Below are positions 51,407 through 59,411 of a DNA stretch of 64,000 bases, piece by piece. Each line of letters starts with the position of its first letter. The first letter of the stretch is position 1. The translations under genes and the position numbers were made by a program. Under the pieces are notes generated by a model. It was given only the letters and a program-made list of their open reading frames with translations. It ran no database searches and was not told where the DNA came from. This DNA comes from AC-32 sp963715575 (GTDB lineage Bacteria; Actinomycetota; Thermoleophilia; Gaiellales; Gaiellaceae), in the NCBI GenBank assembly GCA_963715575.1, contig OY970250.1:868001-932000 (forward strand), read 5' to 3'.

Positions 51407-52494
51407 GCGAGCGCCTCGGCGACGGCGGCAGCCGGACGCTGGTGCGGCGGCCCCGGGTGGAGCACGATCTTGCAGGCCTCGCCGGCCTCGAGCGCCGCGA
51501 ACGCCTCCTCGAAGCGCTCGAGCGGCAACCGGTGGGTGATCAGCGGCCGCAGGTCGACGACGCCGCTCTCCAGCAGCCAGCGCGTCCGGTACCAGGTCTC
51601 GAAGATGCGGCGGCCGCTGAGGGCGCGCACCTCCACGTTCTTGAAGATCAGGCCCTCGGCGACGTCGATCTCGACCGGCCGCTCCGGGATCCCGAAGAGG
51701 ACGACCTTGCCGCCGTTGCGCACGATCCGGAAGGCGTCCTCGACGGCGCGCCCGGCGCCGGACATTTCGAAGACGACGTCGAAGCCGAGCCCTTCGTGGT
51801 GCTCGAGGAACCAGCCGGCCTCGTCCTGCACGGCGTCGACGTCGACGACCGCGCTCGCCCCCATCCGGCGCGCGAGGTCGAGGCGGAAGAGCGTCCGGTC
51901 GGCGGCGAGCACGACGGCCGCTCCCGAGGCACGGGCGATCCCGATCGCGAACAGCCCGACCGGCCCGCAGCCGAGCACGGCGACCGAGCGGCCGGTCAGC
52001 TCCTGCTCGCCGGTGGCGAAGACGGCGTTGCCGAACGGCTCCTGCAGGGTCGCGATCTCGGGCGGCAGCTTGGCGCGGTCGTTCTGCCAGACGACGGACT
52101 CGGGGATGCAGACGTACGACGCAAAGGCGCCGTCGCGGTCGACGCCGAGGATGCTCGTCTGCTCGCACATGTGCGCGTTGCCGGTGCGGCAGTGGAAGCA
52201 CGCGCCGCAGGTGACGTGGCTCTCGGCCGAGACGTAGTCGCCCGGCTTCGCCTGGCGGACCGCGCTGCCCGTCTCGACGACGGTGCCGGCAAACTCGTGG
52301 CCCAGCGTGAGCGGCGGCGAGATCCGCCGCTGCGCCCACTCGTCCCAGCGCTCGATGTGCAGGTCGGTGCCGCAAACGCTCGCGGCCTCGACGCGCACGA
52401 GCACCTCGTCCGCGCCGGGCTCCGGCACGGGCACCTCGACCAGGCGCAGCCCGGGCTCGTGCGCCAGCTTGCGAAGAGCCGGCATCGTCCTCAT
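51403..52494 (-). CDS. tdh: L-threonine 3-dehydrogenase
   Basis: A 363-residue zinc medium-chain dehydrogenase. ASVCGTDLHIERWDEWAQ has the catalytic-zinc Cys and the Tdh-type region, GHEFAGTVVE the His, CGACFHCRTGNAHMC the structural zinc cysteines, and VLGCGPVGLFAIGIARA the NAD loop. It oxidises threonine to 2-amino-3-oxobutyrate for Kbl. ATG 52494 or 52485 both fit. It is divergent from asnA with 129 nt between. Confidence 0.92.
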   Translation of the reverse strand: MRTMPALRKLAHEPGLRLVEVPVPEPGADEVLVRVEAASVCGTDLHIERWDEWAQRRISPPLTLGHEFAGTVVETGSAVRQAKPGDYVSAESHVTCGACFHCRTGNAHMCEQTSILGVDRDGAFASYVCIPESVVWQNDRAKLPPEIATLQEPFGNAVFATGEQELTGRSVAVLGCGPVGLFAIGIARASGAAVVLAADRTLFRLDLARRMGASAVVDVDAVQDEAGWFLEHHEGLGFDVVFEMSGAGRAVEDAFRIVRNGGKVVLFGIPERPVEIDVAEGLIFKNVEVRALSGRRIFETWYRTRWLLESGVVDLRPLITHRLPLERFEEAFAALEAGEACKIVLHPGPPHQRPAAAVAEALA

Positions 52495-52507
52495 GCGACA
52501 AGCCTCG

Positions 52508-52524
52508 GCCAGGAACGCCCTGGC
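52508..52524. promoter_or_regulatory. Short inverted repeat upstream of tdh
   Basis: GCCAGG and CCTGGC flank AACGC, 14 nt upstream of the tdh ATG in the tdh-asnA divergent region. It could be an operator but a 6-bp GC-rich repeat is weak evidence here. Confidence 0.2.
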
Positions 52525-52623
52525 GGCATCGGGGAAAGGCCGCACGGCCGATCAGACGAAGCCCGGATGGCCGGCCGCCTTGGCCGCGCCACGATCAGTG
52601 CATCCCCGACGATCGGAGGCGTC

Positions 52624-53757
52624 ATGACCGTGGCCAAGGAAGCCGACCTCGCAGGGCCCGGCATCGGCGATTACGCAGAGCTCGAGCGCGTCCTGCCCGA
52701 CGACTACGCGCCGCTGCTCCCGCCGAAGGAGACGATGCAGGCGCTCTACGCCGCCAAGCGGCTGATCGAGGACCGCCTCTGCGAGGAGCTGAACCTGACG
52801 CTTGTCCAGGTGCCGCTGATCGTCGACTCCGAGAGCGGCGTCAACGACTACCTCGACCGCGACGGCTCGCGCACCCCGGTCACCTTCCACATCGCCAACG
52901 ACCGCGAGCAGCATCCGATCGACGCCGAGGTCGTCCAGGCCGCGACCAAGTGGAAGCGAATGGCGCTGCGGGAGTTCGGGATGGGCCCCGGCGAAGGGCT
53001 GCTGACCGACATGCGCGCCGTGCGCAAGGACTACTTCCTCGACCACGACCACTCCGCCTACGTCGACCAGTGGGACTGGGAGCAGGCGATCCGCGCCGAG
53101 GACCGCACGCTCTTCTACCTGACCGCGACCGTGCGCTCGATCTGGAAGGTCCTGAAGGAGGCCGACCGCTTCCTACGGGCCGAATGGCCGGCGCTCGCCG
53201 ACCCGCGCTATCCCGAGCTGCCGGACGAGCTCGAGTTCCTGCACGCCGAGGACATCCTCGCCGCCTACCCCGACCTGCCCCGCAAGCAGCGCGAGACGGC
53301 CATCCTGCAGGACCACCCGGCGGTCTTCATCTACGGGATCGGCTGGCCGCTCGCGGACGGCTACCCGCACGAGCTGCGCGCCGCCGACTACGACGACTGG
53401 TCTACGGAGACCCTGTCGGCGGACGGCCGCCCGCTGCACGGCCTGAACGGCGACATCCTCGTCTGGAACCCGGTCACGCGCCGCCGGCACGAGCTGATGT
53501 CGGGCGGCATCCGCGTCACCGCCGAGGCGCTGCGCCGTCAGCTGGAGCTCTCGGGCCAGCTCGACTTCCTCGAGCTGCCGTACCACCAGGCGATCGTGAA
53601 CTACGAGCTCCCGCTCTCGATCGGCGCCGGGATCGGCCAGTCGCGGACGATGATGCTCCTCCTGCGCAAGGCCCACCTCGGCGAGGTGAGCGTCACGGTC
53701 TGGCCGCGGATCCTGAAGGAGATGTGCTCCTTGCGGAACATCGACGTCCTGGAGTAG
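52624..53757 (+). CDS. asnA: Aspartate-ammonia ligase (asparagine synthetase A)
   Basis: A 377-residue class II tRNA-synthetase-like enzyme that makes asparagine from aspartate, ammonia and ATP. AAKRLIEDRLCEELNLTLVQ, VPLIVDSESGVNDYLDRDG, HIANDREQHPIDAEVVQAAT KWKR-type block, MRAVRKDYFLDHDHS and SIGAGIGQSRTMMLLLRKAH are strong AsnA markers. ATG 52624 has GGAGG 5 nt upstream. AsnA is the ammonia-dependent form, so it could use ammonia from the lyase or threonine/glycine routes nearby; that link is only by location. Confidence 0.92.
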   Translation: MTVAKEADLAGPGIGDYAELERVLPDDYAPLLPPKETMQALYAAKRLIEDRLCEELNLTLVQVPLIVDSESGVNDYLDRDGSRTPVTFHIANDREQHPIDAEVVQAATKWKRMALREFGMGPGEGLLTDMRAVRKDYFLDHDHSAYVDQWDWEQAIRAEDRTLFYLTATVRSIWKVLKEADRFLRAEWPALADPRYPELPDELEFLHAEDILAAYPDLPRKQRETAILQDHPAVFIYGIGWPLADGYPHELRAADYDDWSTETLSADGRPLHGLNGDILVWNPVTRRRHELMSGGIRVTAEALRRQLELSGQLDFLELPYHQAIVNYELPLSIGAGIGQSRTMMLLLRKAHLGEVSVTVWPRILKEMCSLRNIDVLE

Positions 53758-53780
53758 CGCCGCGTGCGAGACTGCGCGCG

Positions 53781-54197
53781 ATGCTGCCCGACAGCGCCCG
53801 TGAGCTGATCGAGTCCGGCGCGCTCGGGCATCTGGTCACGCTCAACGAGGACGGCTCGCCCCAGGTGACGTGCGTCTGGGTCGGGATCGACGGTGACGAG
53901 CTGGTCTCCGCGCACCTCGCGGCCAGCCAGCGGAAGCTGCGCAACGTGCGGCGCGACCCGCGCGTGACGGTCTCCTTCGAAGGAACCCAGATCCACCCGC
54001 CCGGGCTGAAGGAGTACCTCGTCGTCCACGGCCGCGCACGGCTGGAGGAGGGCGGCGCGCCCGAGCTGCTGCAGCGGCTCGCGCACGTCTACCTCGGCCC
54101 GGACGTGAAGTTCCCGCCGATGGACGACCCGCCGCCGGGATACGTGATGCGCGTCGCGGTCGAGCGGGTCGGCGGCGTGGGTCCCTGGAGCTCGTGA
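53781..54197 (+). CDS. PPOX-class F420-dependent oxidoreductase-like protein (FDOR-B)
   Basis: A 138-residue split-barrel protein. LGHLVTLNEDGSPQVTCVWV is the first strand pair, SQRKLRNVRRDPRVTVSFEG contains the basic K-x-R-N...R-D-P-R stretch that contacts the F420 tail phosphate in FDOR-B proteins, and MRVAVERVGGVGPW ends the fold as in family members. It would reduce or bind a substrate with F420H2 made by the operon at 5.3-8.1 kb. A haem or FMN binder of the same fold is possible. ATG 53781 is 23 nt after asnA. Confidence 0.82.
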   Translation: MLPDSARELIESGALGHLVTLNEDGSPQVTCVWVGIDGDELVSAHLAASQRKLRNVRRDPRVTVSFEGTQIHPPGLKEYLVVHGRARLEEGGAPELLQRLAHVYLGPDVKFPPMDDPPPGYVMRVAVERVGGVGPWSS

Positions 54198-54656
54198 CGG
54201 ATTTCCAGACGCAGCTGAAGGAGGAGGCGCGGCCGTTCCTGGAGGAGGGCGAGGAGATCCTCGCCTCGATCGTCGCGCAGCCGCGCGGGACTTCGAACTC
54301 GAAGGTCGGCGGGCTCGCGCCCGCAGGCGATCGGCGGCGCGTGGGCCGGCAAGTCGAAGAGCGGCGCAGAGGCGGCCGGGGTCGCGCTGACGAACCCGAT
54401 GGCGCTCGCGCTGAGCGACCGGCGCCTGATCGTGTTCAGGACCGAGACGAGCGCGATGGGCAAGCCGAAGGCGGTTGTGGAGCTGGTCAGCGCGGTGCCG
54501 GTCGGCGAGGTCGAGTCGATCAAGGTCAAGCGCCTGCTGGTCGGCAAGACGATGACGGTCAGCGCGAACGGGGCCGAGGCAAAGCTCGAGGTCGGCGCAG
54601 GCCAGGACACGAAAGGCCTGGCCGAGCAGTTCGAGCGCGTGAAGGCGAGCGGCTAG
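54194..54656 (+). pseudogene. Small PH-like protein gene with a one-base frameshift
   Basis: The GTG at 54194 (GTGA overlap with the PPOX gene) starts TDFQTQLKEEARPFLEEGEE, but after SKVGGLAP the frame leaves the gene. One frame over, AIGGAWAGKSKSGAEAAGVA, then NPMALALSDRRLIVF to the stop at 54656 continues a small PH/YokE-like bacterial protein. Removing one C from CCC at 54320-54322 joins both parts (LAPQAIGG). This is the second one-base G/C-run insertion in the window. Function unknown; the stop shares CTAG with the convergent GT-C gene. Confidence 0.72.
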
Positions 54657-56293
54657 GCGGGCGGCGAGCGGTAGACGGCGCCTTTCGGCACGCGCTTGAC
54701 GATCCGCGAGCCGCGGAGAGGCGGGTAGCTCGCCACGGCCTCCTCCAGCGTCAGCGGGCGGGCCTCCAGCAGCGTCAGGTAAGTGGGATGCCCCGGCTGC
54801 GCCGGCGCGACGCCGAGCACCGGCCCTACCGCGGCGTTCGGCTCGATGCCGTGCCGGACGAAGTAGTACTCGAACGCCGGCGCCGCGAACCGGCCGATCG
54901 CCAGGCCGTCTTGCCCCTGATGCCAGTGCGCGAGGAGGTACGTCACGGCCTGGTCGGCCCCCGTCGTCGGCGGGTCTTCGGCCGTCCAGAGGTCGCTCTC
55001 ACGCAGCGCGAGTGCGAGCGATCCTGCGAGGAGGACGGGCAGTACGACACCGCCGACCCTGATCCGCCCGCGCGGCCACGTGCGCAGCGCCAGCCTCGTC
55101 AGCTCGGTCAGCCCGGCGGCCGCGAGAAGCAGCAGGAGCGGGAGCAGGAAGAGCCAGGTGCGGATGAAGGGCGGCACGCGGTGGCTGACGGTGACCGACA
55201 CGGGGACGACGACCGCGATCGCGAGCCAGAGCGGCGCGCGCGTTCGGGCGACTCGCCGATGCAGCACGACCGCGGCGAGCGCCGCCGCTGCGAACAGCCA
55301 CCGCAGCGGCCCGTAGCCGAGGCCGAACACGTTCCACACCGCCTTGACGAAGCCGGGCGGAACAGTCGCCTCGTTGTAGTTGAACCCGTACTGGCCCCAG
55401 GCCGGCTGGTAGAGCACCCACGCAATCCCGGCGGTGACGAGCAGCGCGTTTTCCAGCGACACGACCGCCACGAGCCGGCCGGCGCGCGGAACGTCGAGGA
55501 CCGCGACCAGCAGTAGCCAGAAGGCGACGATCGCCAGGCCGTAGACCATCGTCGGCACGCTCCAGAGGCCGAGCGCGGCGACCGCCGCCCACAGCACCCA
55601 GGCGGCGCCGCTTCGTCTCGTCAGCGCATACAGGCCGAGCGGGATCAGCACGACCGTCGCCAGGGACACGAGCGTGTAGCCGCGGGCGTTGACGGAGTAT
55701 TCGATGAGCACGCCGGAAGGCACCGCGAGCGCGGCCGCCACGAGGCCGACGGTCCGGTCGTAGAGCATCCTGCCGGCCACGTACAACGCGGGCACGATGG
55801 CGACGCCGGCCACGAGCGCCGGCAGACGGATCACCTCCGGGGTATTGCCGAACGCCCGCCACGCGAAGTGGATCAGCAGCGTGTTGAGGAAGTGGTTGTT
55901 CGGAAACGGATACGAGGCGAGCGCCACCGACAGGCGCTGCGAGGCGAACGTCAGGAAGGTGACCGACTCGTCGTAGCGCATCGCCAGGCCGATGAACTCG
56001 AGGCGGACGGCCAGCCCCATTGCGACGATTGCGGCCAGCGCCAGCAGATGCCACCGCGCTCCGGGCCGAATCGCCGCCCGGAGCGAGCCGGCGAAGTCGC
56101 GCCAGACCCGGCCGGGGTTCAACGCCAGCACTCCGGCTGCGACAAGCAGCGCGAGCCCGCCGAACCGCGTCGACGGCAGCACCTCCTTCGTGCCGAGCGC
56201 GCGCACGACGAGGACAGCCCCGATCGCGCCGAGAGTGGCCGCCGCAGCGAGGACCGGGACTGATTGCGTCACCCATCTCTCGCGCGCATCCAT
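54653..56293 (-). CDS. GT-C membrane glycosyltransferase (ArnT/PMT-like)
   Basis: A 546-residue polytopic protein with about 12 transmembrane helices and a C-terminal outside domain of about 100 residues. LAMRYDESVTFLTFASQRL carries the Asp-Glu of the first outside loop, the catalytic mark of GT39/GT83-like enzymes that use a polyprenyl-phosphate sugar donor. FPNNHFLNTLLIHFAWRAFG and SVNARGYTLVSLATV are shared with bacterial members. It follows a GT2 gene by 8 nt and could use its product. Confidence 0.83.
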   Translation of the reverse strand: MDARERWVTQSVPVLAAAATLGAIGAVLVVRALGTKEVLPSTRFGGLALLVAAGVLALNPGRVWRDFAGSLRAAIRPGARWHLLALAAIVAMGLAVRLEFIGLAMRYDESVTFLTFASQRLSVALASYPFPNNHFLNTLLIHFAWRAFGNTPEVIRLPALVAGVAIVPALYVAGRMLYDRTVGLVAAALAVPSGVLIEYSVNARGYTLVSLATVVLIPLGLYALTRRSGAAWVLWAAVAALGLWSVPTMVYGLAIVAFWLLLVAVLDVPRAGRLVAVVSLENALLVTAGIAWVLYQPAWGQYGFNYNEATVPPGFVKAVWNVFGLGYGPLRWLFAAAALAAVVLHRRVARTRAPLWLAIAVVVPVSVTVSHRVPPFIRTWLFLLPLLLLLAAAGLTELTRLALRTWPRGRIRVGGVVLPVLLAGSLALALRESDLWTAEDPPTTGADQAVTYLLAHWHQGQDGLAIGRFAAPAFEYYFVRHGIEPNAAVGPVLGVAPAQPGHPTYLTLLEARPLTLEEAVASYPPLRGSRIVKRVPKGAVYRSPPA

Positions 56294-56301
56294 GGCGGCG
56301 C

Positions 56302-57270
56302 CTAGCGGTCGGTGCTGCGGCGGCCGCGGCCGCCGAGGTCCTTGTTCGACTCCATGTCGAACCACATCGCGAAGAGCGTGAACTGCGAGCCTGAGATCAG
56401 GAGCAGCGCGACGAGGACGATCGTCGCCGGCGTGATCGGGTTCCCCATGATCCGCAGCACGACCTCCGCGATCCCGAGGCCCAGGCCGAGCAGCGTCGCC
56501 AGGAAGCCGAGCGCGTAGAAGAAGACCAGCGGGTGGAAGTCGCGGATCACGTACTTCTCGCGCATCCGCCAGAAGAAGCCCTTCACGAGCAGCCACGAGA
56601 TCGTCGGCACGACCTTCCGCAGCCGGATCCCGGAGCGCTCGCCGACGCCGTAGATCGGCCGTGACGGGTAGTCGCGCACCCTCGCGTTCCAGACGTTGAG
56701 GTGCACGAGCAGGTCGTTCGGGAAGCCGTAGCGCTGGTAGATCCGGTCGAGATCGAGCAGCTGGAGGTACGGCAGCGAGATCGCCGTGTAGCCGGACTGC
56801 GAGTCGGCCACGTGCCAGTAGCCCGACGCGATCTTCGTCAGCAGCGAGAGCACCGCGTTGCCGAGGTAGCGGTAGCGCGGGATCACCTCCCATGCCTGGC
56901 CCGTGAAGAGCCGGTTCGCCTTGGCGTAGTCGACATCGCCACGCGCGACCGCGCCCACGAGCATCTCGAGGTCGTCGGGATCCATCTGCGCGTCGGCCGC
57001 CATCACGGCGGTGACGTCGATCTTGTCGTCGCGCGCCTGCTTGTAGCCCGTGATGATCGCGCCGCCGACGCCGAGGTTGCGCTCGTGCTCGATCAGCTCC
57101 ACGCGCGGGTCGGCGAGCGCGCGCACGGCCTCGACCGTGCCGTCGGTGGAGCGGTCGTCGACGACGTAGATGCGGTCGACGAACTGCGGGATCCCGCGGA
57201 TCGTCTCCGCGATCAGCTTCTCCTCGTTGTGCGCGGGGACGACGACCGACACCCGCTTTCCGTCGAGCAC
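56302..57270 (-). CDS. GT2 glycosyltransferase with C-terminal membrane helices
   Basis: A 322-residue GT2 enzyme. VSVVVPAHNEEKLIAETIRG starts the fold, VVDDRSTDGTVEAV follows, AVMAADAQMDPDDLEML is a D-A-Q-M-D variant of the DxD site, and HVADSQSGYTAISLPYL the acceptor region. Two transmembrane helices (about 240-300) end the protein, as in ArnC/GtrB-type polyprenyl-phosphate glycosyltransferases. It therefore probably makes a lipid-linked sugar for the GT-C enzyme next to it. Confidence 0.86.
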   Translation of the reverse strand: MLDGKRVSVVVPAHNEEKLIAETIRGIPQFVDRIYVVDDRSTDGTVEAVRALADPRVELIEHERNLGVGGAIITGYKQARDDKIDVTAVMAADAQMDPDDLEMLVGAVARGDVDYAKANRLFTGQAWEVIPRYRYLGNAVLSLLTKIASGYWHVADSQSGYTAISLPYLQLLDLDRIYQRYGFPNDLLVHLNVWNARVRDYPSRPIYGVGERSGIRLRKVVPTISWLLVKGFFWRMREKYVIRDFHPLVFFYALGFLATLLGLGLGIAEVVLRIMGNPITPATIVLVALLLISGSQFTLFAMWFDMESNKDLGGRGRRSTDR

Positions 57271-57279
57271 GCTTGAACG

Positions 57280-58149
57280 CTACGAGTGGCGGCGGACGGC
57301 CCGGAGCGCGGGCTCGTACAGCAGCGCGGCGACGAGGCCGAGGATCAGGCCGATCAGGCCCGCGACGAGCACCGTGTTGCGGCGGCTGCGGGCGGTCGTC
57401 TTGGTCGCGGCGGCGAGGGTCGTGATCTTCGGTGCCTCGACGTCCTTCGCGAGGGCGAGCTGCTGCTGGTTCGTGGTCAGCTGGTCGGTGGTCGTCAGCT
57501 GCTGCTGCAACAGGCTGTTGAGCTGGCTCAGCAGGATCAGCCGCTCGGTCGTGGAGAGATTGGACGCGCTGCTGATCGCGTCCTGCTGCAGCCCGATGTT
57601 GGTGTCGAGCGTCTTCAGCGCGGCCGTCTCTGCGTCGACCTGCTTCTGCAGCGTGGCGATCTTCGTCTTCGAGTAGTCCGCGAGCGCATCCGAGAAGACG
57701 ACCGTCCGCGCCAGGTCGTTCGCGGCGCGCGCCACCGCCCGGCGAGCATGGCCCGTGACCGTGATCGCGACGAGCGGGTTCTGCCCGAGCCGCGAAATGT
57801 TTCCGGAGACGGCCTGTGTCGAGATGTGACCACGCAGCTGGCCCGTGCGCAGGCCGGCGTCGCGGGCGACCCTTCCGATCGTCGACTCGGCGGTGACGAT
57901 CTCCTTCACCGTCGAGGGGTTCGTCGCCTGGCTCTGCACCTGCACGCCGCCCTGCGAGAGCGGCTGGCCGAGGTAGACGACCGCCTTCGCCTTGTAGACC
58001 TGCGCGGCACCGAGCGAGATCAGGTAGCCGACGACGATCCCGGCGGCGAGGCCGCCGAGCACGATCCACCAGTGGCGCGTGATCGTGTCCCAGTGGCGGC
58101 GCAGGTCGACGTCCTGCTCGGCGTCGAGATCGGGTGCGTCGGTCGGCAT
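57280..58149 (-). CDS. Wzz/chain-length-determinant-like membrane protein
   Basis: A 289-residue protein with an N-terminal helix (about 24-47, HWWIVLGGLAAGIVVGYL) and a C-terminal helix (about 258-278), bracketing an outside region with AKAVVYLGQPLSQGG and long Gln/Leu-rich coiled coil (SQLNSLLQQQLTTTDQLTT). This is the polysaccharide co-polymerase layout that sets polymer length; there is no cytoplasmic BY-kinase domain. ATG 58149 overlaps the upstream beta-propeller gene by 130 nt, which is out of line with the rest of the window. Confidence 0.82.
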   Translation of the reverse strand: MPTDAPDLDAEQDVDLRRHWDTITRHWWIVLGGLAAGIVVGYLISLGAAQVYKAKAVVYLGQPLSQGGVQVQSQATNPSTVKEIVTAESTIGRVARDAGLRTGQLRGHISTQAVSGNISRLGQNPLVAITVTGHARRAVARAANDLARTVVFSDALADYSKTKIATLQKQVDAETAALKTLDTNIGLQQDAISSASNLSTTERLILLSQLNSLLQQQLTTTDQLTTNQQQLALAKDVEAPKITTLAAATKTTARSRRNTVLVAGLIGLILGLVAALLYEPALRAVRRHS

Positions 58150-59411
58150 CGGCGGGTGAGCCTACCCGCGAGCCGTGGCGCGAGCGCGAAGATCCGCGCG
58201 TAGCCGACGAGGTAGAGGCGCCGGCGATCGGAGACGACGGCCGCATAGGCGCCGCGCCGGAACGACCAGAGCAGCTTGCCGGTGCGCGGGTCGAGGCCGT
58301 ACGTGCGGCCCTTCAGCGACGAGACGTAGACGACGCCGTTGATCACCACCGGCGAGCCCGAGATCGGCCCGTTCGTCCGGTACTTCCAGCACACGTCACC
58401 GGTGGCCGCGTCGAAGCAGTAGAGGTCGCCGGTGAACGAGCCGGCGTAGACGCGCTCCTCGTAGACCGCCGGCGACGAGTAGACGTAGCCGCCGGTCCCG
58501 TGCGACCAGCGCAGCTTGCCGCTGGTGGCGCCGAAGGAGTAGACCTTGCCGTCGGTCGAGCCGATGTAGACGCGGTTGTAGGCGACCGCGGGGGTCGAGT
58601 AGAAGGTGCCGCGCCGGCCGAGTCGCTGCTGGGCCGCCGTCTTCCAGACGAGCTTGCCGGTGCGGGCGTTGAGCGCGTACACGTGGTGGTCGTACGAACC
58701 GAAGTAGACGCGGCCGCCGGCGAGGGCAACGGCGTCCTTGACCTTGTCGCCGGTCTGGTACGACCAGCGCGTCGCCCCCGAGGCCGCGCTGATCGCGTAG
58801 ACGCGGCCGCTCCAGTCGCCGACGTAGACGACGCCGTCGAGCACGAGCGGCGACGACTCCGTCGGCCCGATCTTCAGGCGCCAGCGCAGCTTGCCGGTGT
58901 CGGCGTTGATCGCCACCACCTCGCCGTCGAGCCCGGAGCGGGTCGCGTTGCAGGGCGGCTTGTTCAGGAAGGTCATGTAGACGGTGTGGTTGTCCACCGC
59001 CGGCGAGGCGGCCGTGCAGCGGTGGGCGCGGTAGGCCCAGCGCACCTTCACGGTCTTGGTCGCGAGCGCGTAGAGCACGCCCTTCGCGTTGGCGAAGTAG
59101 AGCCGGCCGTACGCGACCGCCGGCGGGAACTCGAGCAGCGAGCCGGCCCGGAAGAACCAGAGCGGCCGGTAGGGCGGCTGGACGAGCATCTTCTCCGCGT
59201 TGCCCTGGCGGGTCGCGTCGAAGCGGTACATCGGCCAGCGGATCTTCGCCCTCGGCGGCGGCGGCTTCGGCGCGGCCTCGGTGGTGACGAACTCCTCGGT
59301 CGACGAGCCGCGGACGTCCTCGCCCTGGTGCTTGCGGTAGAGCCCGAACGCGACCAGGCCGGCGACGATCAGGATCACGACGCCGGCCGCGCCGAGCAGC
59401 ACCTTCTTCAT
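58020..59411 (-). CDS. Membrane-anchored PQQ-type beta-propeller protein
   Basis: As read, 463 residues: one N-terminal membrane helix (KKVLLGAAGVVILIVAGLVA), a short Pro-rich linker, and seven or so propeller blades of the PQQ/BamB type with repeats such as GKLRWRLKIGPTESSPLVLD, ALNARTGKLVWK and VYSSPAVYEERVYAGSF. No catalytic residues of quinoprotein dehydrogenases are visible, so a scaffold or binding role is likely. The natural end should be near ARIFALAP, as in its paralogue; the reading frame instead runs about 48 codons further into the Wzz-like gene. A stop in another frame (58164-58162) suggests a small frameshift near the end. Confidence 0.8.
   Translation of the reverse strand: MKKVLLGAAGVVILIVAGLVAFGLYRKHQGEDVRGSSTEEFVTTEAAPKPPPPRAKIRWPMYRFDATRQGNAEKMLVQPPYRPLWFFRAGSLLEFPPAVAYGRLYFANAKGVLYALATKTVKVRWAYRAHRCTAASPAVDNHTVYMTFLNKPPCNATRSGLDGEVVAINADTGKLRWRLKIGPTESSPLVLDGVVYVGDWSGRVYAISAASGATRWSYQTGDKVKDAVALAGGRVYFGSYDHHVYALNARTGKLVWKTAAQQRLGRRGTFYSTPAVAYNRVYIGSTDGKVYSFGATSGKLRWSHGTGGYVYSSPAVYEERVYAGSFTGDLYCFDAATGDVCWKYRTNGPISGSPVVINGVVYVSSLKGRTYGLDPRTGKLLWSFRRGAYAAVVSDRRRLYLVGYARIFALAPRLAGRLTRRCRPTHPISTPSRTSTCAATGTRSRATGGSCSAASPPGSSSAT

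Noticed and set aside
51442..52623. N-terminal extension of asnA across tdh
   Set aside because: It is antisense to tdh; ATG 52624 has a GGAGG site and gives the normal AsnA N-terminus.
55516..58246. Giant minus-strand frame joining GT-C, GT2 and Wzz regions
   Set aside because: Only the part after ATG 56293 shows family features; the rest overlaps two well-defined genes in other frames.
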